Source: Corynebacterium minutissimum (GTDB lineage: Bacteria; Actinomycetota; Actinomycetes; Mycobacteriales; Mycobacteriaceae). Taken from it: a DNA stretch of 64,000 bases. The DNA lies in the NCBI RefSeq assembly GCF_016889765.1, contig NZ_CP069533.1:682001-746000 (forward strand). The letters run 5' to 3'. Position numbers and translations under genes: made by a program. The notes under the pieces are model-generated. The model saw only the letters and a list, made by a program, of their open reading frames with translations. It was not told the origin of the DNA and made no database searches. This document shows, one piece after another, positions 59,397 through 64,000 of the stretch (position 1 is its first letter; every line of letters begins with the position of its first letter).

Positions 59397-60071
59397 TTAC
59401 TTCCGCTGGTTGAGCTCAATACGCGGGCGCACGCGAATCTCGGTCAGCTGCGTCGTCGGGCCAGCATCAACGGTGGCGCGGATGGCCTTCGCTACCTCGA
59501 CCGGGGCGATAACGTGCTCCGGATTGTAGTCCTGCAAGCCCTGCAGCATCGGGGTATCCGTCGGGCCCGGCGCGACGGTGGACACGCGGATGCCGAGTTC
59601 GCCGAGGCGCAGGCCGTCCGCAAGCGCGTAAAGCGCATGTTTGGTGGCCGCGTAGATGACGTTGTCGCCATAAGAGTGGATACCAGCACCGGAGTTGATG
59701 AACACCGCAAGTCCCTCGGCCGCACGCAGCGCGGGCAGGAGCAGGCGGGTCAGCTCCGCCGGAACGTGTACGTTGAGGTCCATCTGTGCGCGCCAATCCT
59801 CAGGCCGAGCGCTCTCCACCGAGCGCTTGTCCGCCCGGGCTGCCGCATGCACGAGCACGTCCACGCGCTCGAGCGAAGCCAGCTCGTCAGGGAGCGCTGA
59901 GCCATCGAGAAGCGACAGCAAGTCGACGCTCACCGGCACGATGTTCTCCGCCTCCGGCAGCTCCCCGGCGCGCCGACCTAGTGCATACACGCGGTGGTCT
60001 CGCGCAAGGTCCTTGATGATCTCCACGCCCATCCCACCGGTTGCTCCGGTGACAACGGCAGTCTTCAGCAT
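59397..60071 (-). CDS. Short-chain dehydrogenase/reductase
   Basis: NAD(P)-dependent oxidoreductase of 224 residues: TGATGGMG at 9-16, Ser127, Tyr140 and Lys144 as catalytic set, PGPTDTPM near the end. GAAGGAGG precedes the ATG. 17 nt behind the CMD-domain gene, so probably one operon; substrate unknown. Confidence 0.9.
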   Translation of the reverse strand: MLKTAVVTGATGGMGVEIIKDLARDHRVYALGRRAGELPEAENIVPVSVDLLSLLDGSALPDELASLERVDVLVHAAARADKRSVESARPEDWRAQMDLNVHVPAELTRLLLPALRAAEGLAVFINSGAGIHSYGDNVIYAATKHALYALADGLRLGELGIRVSTVAPGPTDTPMLQGLQDYNPEHVIAPVEVAKAIRATVDAGPTTQLTEIRVRPRIELNQRK

Positions 60072-60088
60072 GTTTGTTCCTCCTTCGG

Positions 60089-61276
60089 TTAGCGGAAGCG
60101 CTTCGGCACGTCCGGCTCCCCCAGCGTCAGCATCAGGCGATTTGCCCAGTTGAAGAACGCGGAGGAGTTGATGACGTCGATGATGGATAGCGTATCGAAA
60201 CCCGCCTCGCGGAGACCATCCACGTGGGAGGCGTCGAACGCGAAGGGCGACTCAGTCAGGGCGAGAGCGGCGTCACGGATGGCGGACCACTGTTCCGAGC
60301 CCAGGTCGGCGGAAACGCCCTCGTCGAGAAGCCGGTCAACCGCCGCAGCGTCACCGCCCTCCTCCTTGGCGCGCTGCTGGTGCACCGACGCGCAGTACTC
60401 ACAGCCGTTGAGGCGCGAGACTACTGTGGCGGCCAGCTCACGCTCGGCGCGGCCCAAGCCACCATCGGTGTTGTAGAAAATATCCAGGTCCGTGAGCGTG
60501 CGCGCCTTGAGCGCTGCCGGGTCGCGGGCCAGCAGGCGGAAGTACTCCATGTCGATGCGCTCGGGTTTAATCAGAGCGTCGCGCTGCACGTCGGTGAACT
60601 CCTCCTTCGGCTGCGGTGGCACCCACGGCTTCCATCCCAGCGAGTGCGCCACAAAACCCTGCGGCTTAACGACGTCCGGCACCAACGTCCCCTCCCCCGG
60701 CACCCACTCCGGGGTTTGGGTTGGGCGCGGCGCCTCCATCACGGGTGCGGGCTGCGCGGAGCCAGCCAGAACGGACAAACCGTGCGCCACCCGCAGCTGG
60801 AAGGACAGGAAGCTCACGAGCTGTGCCAGCGTCACGATATCGTCGTTGGACCAGCCGGCCGCCTGGAGATGACCAATCGCGGCCGGGGAGGCGTCCTTGG
60901 GGTGGAAGGCCAGCAGGTGGGCGAAGTCAAGGGCGGCGGCGAGGCGCGGGGAGCCGTCGAAAAGCGCAAAGCCGCCATCAATGTAAGGGCCGGTGGTGAT
61001 GCCGCGCTCCACCGCGCGGGCCACTTCTTCGGCGAGTTGCTCCGATTCCTCCGCCAACAGGTCGGAATAGAACTCCACCGCCTGCGGAGCCTGGTAAATG
61101 CCAGCAACAAACGTCGCGATGGCGTAGCGCTCCACATAGCTGAACGTGCCGGGCTCTTTAGGCTCGAGGAGCGCAGCGAAGGAGGCCTGTGCGTTGTCCT
61201 GTGCTTCGGGGCGGCGCTCGCGCAGCTTGGCGACGTCCCCCTCGACGCCCGCCAGTAGGTTAATGATGTCTGCCAT
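60089..61276 (-). CDS. Double-domain CMD/alkylhydroperoxidase-like protein
   Basis: 395 residues made of two AhpD-like helical halves. The first (1-175) has lost the redox cysteines; the second carries Cys292-x-x-Cys295 and His299 (GCEYCASVH), the AhpD active site. It looks like a fusion of the Avi_7170-type CMD protein and the Avi_7169-type peroxidase, which often accompany peptide-type ABC transporters. AAAGGA precedes the ATG. It lies between the SDR and the ABC ATPase. Confidence 0.82.
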   Translation of the reverse strand: MADIINLLAGVEGDVAKLRERRPEAQDNAQASFAALLEPKEPGTFSYVERYAIATFVAGIYQAPQAVEFYSDLLAEESEQLAEEVARAVERGITTGPYIDGGFALFDGSPRLAAALDFAHLLAFHPKDASPAAIGHLQAAGWSNDDIVTLAQLVSFLSFQLRVAHGLSVLAGSAQPAPVMEAPRPTQTPEWVPGEGTLVPDVVKPQGFVAHSLGWKPWVPPQPKEEFTDVQRDALIKPERIDMEYFRLLARDPAALKARTLTDLDIFYNTDGGLGRAERELAATVVSRLNGCEYCASVHQQRAKEEGGDAAAVDRLLDEGVSADLGSEQWSAIRDAALALTESPFAFDASHVDGLREAGFDTLSIIDVINSSAFFNWANRLMLTLGEPDVPKRFR

Positions 61277-61305
61277 GAACTAATCCTTTCTTGATTGGCC
61301 CCAGG

Positions 61306-62940
61306 CTACAGGCCGAGGTTGAGGTCGCCGGCGCGGTAGCGCGAGCCGGGAATGGCCTCGATAAGCTTCCTGGTAAACGGTGACTGTGGGTTGCTGAAGA
61401 CCTCGGCTGTGGGCCCATATTCCACCTGTTGGCCCTTCGACAGCACGGACACGGTATCGGAGATTTGGTTGACTACCGCCAGGTCGTGCGAGATGAAGAT
61501 GTAGGTCAGGCCAAGCTCCTCCTGCAGTCGGGCAAGCAGGCGCAGGATCTGCGCCTGTACGGTGACGTCGAGCGCGGAAACGGCCTCGTCAAGGATGACC
61601 AACTCCGGCTCCACAATCATGGCGCGGGCAATGGCCACGCGCTGGCGCTGGCCGCCGGAGAGCTCGCGTGGGCGGCGGTCATAGTAGTCCGGGTTGAGCG
61701 CCACCAAATCCAGGAACTCCTTGGCTTTGGCTTTCGCCGTGCTTGCACGCGCCCCCTTCAAGTTCCGCAGCGGCTCCGCCACCGTCTGGCCGATGGACTG
61801 CTTGGGGTCCAGGGAGCCGTAGGGATTCTGGTAGACCAGCTGGATATTGTTGCGCTCTTCGCGCAAGGCCTTACCGCGCAGGCCCACGATGTCGCGCCCA
61901 CCCACGGTGATGCTGCCCGACGTCGGGGTGTTGAACATGGCGATGCTGCGCCCAGTCGTCGTCTTGCCGGAGCCGGACTCGCCCACTAGCGCGTGGGTGG
62001 AGCCCTTGGCCACGGTGAAGGAGATGTCATCGACGGCGGTGAAATCACCAAAGCGTTGGGTCAGGCCCTCCACCTTTACCAAAGGTTCGCCCGCGGTGCG
62101 TTCAGTAACCGGCGCGGCGCCGGCGTCGGCGACGGTGAGGGAGGGGGCGTCGGCAAGCAGGCGTTTGGTGTAGTCGTGCTGCGGGTTCGTCAGGACAGTG
62201 GCGGCTAGGCCCTCCTCGCGCAGCTGGCCGGACTCCATGACCACCACGCGGTCGGCGCGATCGCCCGCCACCGCCAAGTCGTGGGTGATAAAGAGGATGC
62301 CCATGCCGAGCTCCGCGCGCATGTCATCGAGGAGATCGAGGATAATCTTCTGCACCGTGACATCGAGGGCAGAAGTGGGCTCGTCGGCGATGATGAGGTC
62401 CGGCTCCAGCGCCACGGCCGCAGCGATGAGCACGCGCTGTTTCATACCGCCCGAGAGCTCGTGCGGGTACTGGTTATAGCGGCGCTCGGGGTCATCGATG
62501 CCAACGCGCTCCAGCAGCTCCAGCGCGCGGGCTTTGCGCTCGGCGACGCTGCCGATGTGGTGGATGGCTAGGCCCTCCTCCACCGAGGCGCCGATGGTCT
62601 TGAGAGGATTAAGCGAGTTGTTCGGGTCCTGCGGGATGAGCCCGATGCGGCGACCGCGCAGCTCGAGCCACTCGCGACGGCGCAACGAGGTGATATCGCG
62701 GCCATCGAAGGTGATGGTGCCGGCGTCAATCGTGGCGTTGGAGGGCAGCAGGCCAATGGCGGCCATAGCAGAGGTGGTCTTGCCGGAGCCGGACTCGCCC
62801 ACGATGGCGGTCATTTGCCCCGGGTACACTGCGAGATTGACCCCTTGGACGGCGGGAACGTCACCGCGTTCTGTGGCATAGGAGACGTTGAGGTCTCGCA
62901 CGGTGAGCAGGGGCTGCGTTGAGCGTGTTGCTTCAGACAT
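61306..62940 (-). CDS. Dipeptide/oligopeptide ABC transporter, fused double ATP-binding protein (DppD-DppF type)
   Basis: 544 residues with two complete ABC domains. Each has Walker A GESGSGKTT, a signature (LSGGMKQRV and LSGGQRQRV) and Walker B (LIIADEPTSALD and LVILDEAVSALD). It energises the permeases encoded upstream. One base after the dppC stop, with GGAGG before the ATG. Confidence 0.94.
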   Translation of the reverse strand: MSEATRSTQPLLTVRDLNVSYATERGDVPAVQGVNLAVYPGQMTAIVGESGSGKTTSAMAAIGLLPSNATIDAGTITFDGRDITSLRRREWLELRGRRIGLIPQDPNNSLNPLKTIGASVEEGLAIHHIGSVAERKARALELLERVGIDDPERRYNQYPHELSGGMKQRVLIAAAVALEPDLIIADEPTSALDVTVQKIILDLLDDMRAELGMGILFITHDLAVAGDRADRVVVMESGQLREEGLAATVLTNPQHDYTKRLLADAPSLTVADAGAAPVTERTAGEPLVKVEGLTQRFGDFTAVDDISFTVAKGSTHALVGESGSGKTTTGRSIAMFNTPTSGSITVGGRDIVGLRGKALREERNNIQLVYQNPYGSLDPKQSIGQTVAEPLRNLKGARASTAKAKAKEFLDLVALNPDYYDRRPRELSGGQRQRVAIARAMIVEPELVILDEAVSALDVTVQAQILRLLARLQEELGLTYIFISHDLAVVNQISDTVSVLSKGQQVEYGPTAEVFSNPQSPFTRKLIEAIPGSRYRAGDLNLGL

Positions 62941-62941
62941 T

Positions 62942-63796
62942 TTAGGCCTCCACGGGGAAGTTGCGGGACAGGCGGTTGGCGGACATCACCACGGCTGCCA
63001 GAGCGATGCCGGGCAGGATGATGAGCCACCAGGCGGTGGCCATGAAGTCGCGGCCCTCGGCAATAATGAGGCCCCACTCCGGGGTGGGCGGCGGGGCGCC
63101 GTAGCCCAGGAAGCCGAGAATCGACAGCTGCAGGATGGCAGTGCCGAACTGCAAGGTAGCCAGAGCGATAACCGGGGTCAGCGAGTTCGGCAGGATGTGG
63201 CGCAGCAGCACCGTGGTGCGGGTCGCGCCAGCACCGTAAGCCGCCTCGATGTACTCGGCATTGGCCACGGTGATGACCTGGGAGCGAGCCAGGCGCGCGA
63301 AGGTCGCCACCGAGGTCGCGCCGACGGCGACCGCCGCCTGGACCGAGCCGAAGCCCAGCACGATGATGATGGACAGCGACAGCAGGATGCCGGGGATGGA
63401 CAGCAGCACGTCGACAACGCGCATGAGGATAGTGTCAACGATTCCCCGCAGAGAACCAGCCAGCAAACCAATGAGCGTGCCGACGACGAGCCCCACCGCC
63501 ACGGCGATGAGCGCCCCAAGGAGGGACTGGCGCGCGCCGTAGACCACGCGGGCATAGAGGTCACGGCCCACCGCATCGGTGCCCATGAGGTGGCCATTCT
63601 CGCCCGGCGGGAGCAAGGCGACGTCGGTGCCGGCATACGGGTCGGCCGACGTAAACAGGCCCGGGAACAACGCAGCAAGGAAAGCCACGGCCAGAATAAC
63701 GATGGCGATAAGAGAGCCCGGCTTAAGCCAAGGGTTACCCTGGCCAGCAGCGGCACGACGGTAGCCGCGGCGCGGCTTAGTGTGCATCATGCTCAT
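62942..63796 (-). CDS. Dipeptide/oligopeptide ABC transporter permease (DppC type)
   Basis: 284 residues with an N-terminal TM helix, the LMGTDAVGRDLYARVVYGAR block typical of DppC/OppC and five further helices; the EAA-like loop is EAAYGAGATRTTVLLRHILP. Its start overlaps the stop of the upstream permease (ATGA). Confidence 0.94.
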   Translation of the reverse strand: MSMMHTKPRRGYRRAAAGQGNPWLKPGSLIAIVILAVAFLAALFPGLFTSADPYAGTDVALLPPGENGHLMGTDAVGRDLYARVVYGARQSLLGALIAVAVGLVVGTLIGLLAGSLRGIVDTILMRVVDVLLSIPGILLSLSIIIVLGFGSVQAAVAVGATSVATFARLARSQVITVANAEYIEAAYGAGATRTTVLLRHILPNSLTPVIALATLQFGTAILQLSILGFLGYGAPPPTPEWGLIIAEGRDFMATAWWLIILPGIALAAVVMSANRLSRNFPVEA

Positions 63797-64000
63797 GAGC
63801 GCACCGTCCTTTCTTCAGAGCCAACAGCCGGGGCTGCGGCGGGCGTCCGGGGAGCCTTGTGGTCGGAGGACTTCGCCCGCAGGCGCGGATCGAGCACTGG
63901 GTAGAGAAGGTCCACAACAAGGTTGATGATGATGTAGGAAGTAGCAGCGATAAGCACCACAGCCAGCAACACCGGGGTATCGCGGTTAGCCACGGCCTGG
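63793..64000 (-). CDS. Dipeptide/oligopeptide ABC transporter permease (DppB type), C-terminal part only
   Basis: Only the last ~68 codons are inside the window. NRDTPVLLAVVLIAATSYI and NLVVDLLYPVLDPRLR are the final helix and end of DppB-type permeases; a ~25-residue Ala/Pro-rich tail follows. The frame is open to the right edge. It is coupled to dppC. Confidence 0.9.
   Translation of the reverse strand, partial: QAVANRDTPVLLAVVLIAATSYIIINLVVDLLYPVLDPRLRAKSSDHKAPRTPAAAPAVGSEERTVRS

Noticed and set aside
1..64000. CRISPR array, rRNA genes, intact insertion sequence or replication origin
   Set aside because: No regularly spaced repeats, rRNA-like sequence, transposase frame or DnaA-box cluster was seen.

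Overview
The window is high-GC actinobacterial DNA, almost certainly from a Corynebacterium. The best evidence is the corynebacterial order rne-rplU-rpmA-(...)-obgE-proB-unkdh-proA. Other support comes from the valS-folC-DUF4233-ndk and clpX/clpP1-clpP2 blocks, LPxTG pili of the SpaA type, a CPFA-type DsbA-like protein, and many genes that appear to be leaderless (TANNNT 6-7 nt upstream of the start codon). The species cannot be fixed from sequence alone.

Layout. 1-5.2 kb: proline biosynthesis and the Obg GTPase (minus strand), including a 100-codon internally deleted copy of the hydroxyacid dehydrogenase gene. 5.2-16 kb: a sortase-assembled pilus cluster (major pilin, class C sortase, LASTG minor pilin, about 2000-residue LPDTG tip protein, second class C sortase) lying between rpmA and obgE, which are adjacent in C. 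glutamicum. 16.2-20.3 kb: rpmA, rplU and a long RNase E/G with an IF2_N-like N-terminus. 20.4-22.8 kb: a membrane protein with a winged-helix-like tail, then a divergent acr3/arsR arsenic module with a clear operator. 22.9-29.4 kb: ndk, small membrane genes, an esterase, folC and valS. 29.4-32.9 kb: panBC, mdh and a TetR regulator. 33.4-39.8 kb: nucleoside salvage (phosphomutase, deoC, deoA, cdd, nupC and a SorC/DeoR-type regulator). 39.9-43 kb: clpX, clpP2, clpP1.

43.1-48.6 kb is the most interesting part: an MntR-type manganese regulator, then nrdI-nrdE-nrdF, a small unknown gene and an NADPH-dependent FMN reductase. The NrdF has Gln, Ser and Lys where canonical class Ib NrdF has three metal-binding Glu residues. 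This is the QSK signature of subclass Ie, the metal-free, DOPA-radical ribonucleotide reductase. The nrdI promoter carries two perfect tandem palindromes. Together these suggest a self-contained DNA-precursor module for metal starvation.

48.7-64 kb: trigger factor, tRNA-Pro, a Gly/Asp-rich membrane protein, tRNA-Gly followed by a gene-poor stretch with coding relics, an aldo/keto reductase, rpiB, a DsbA-like protein, pepN, a DUF222/HNH protein, a GntR regulator, an SDR, a double-domain CMD/AhpD protein and a dipeptide-type ABC transporter cut by the right edge.
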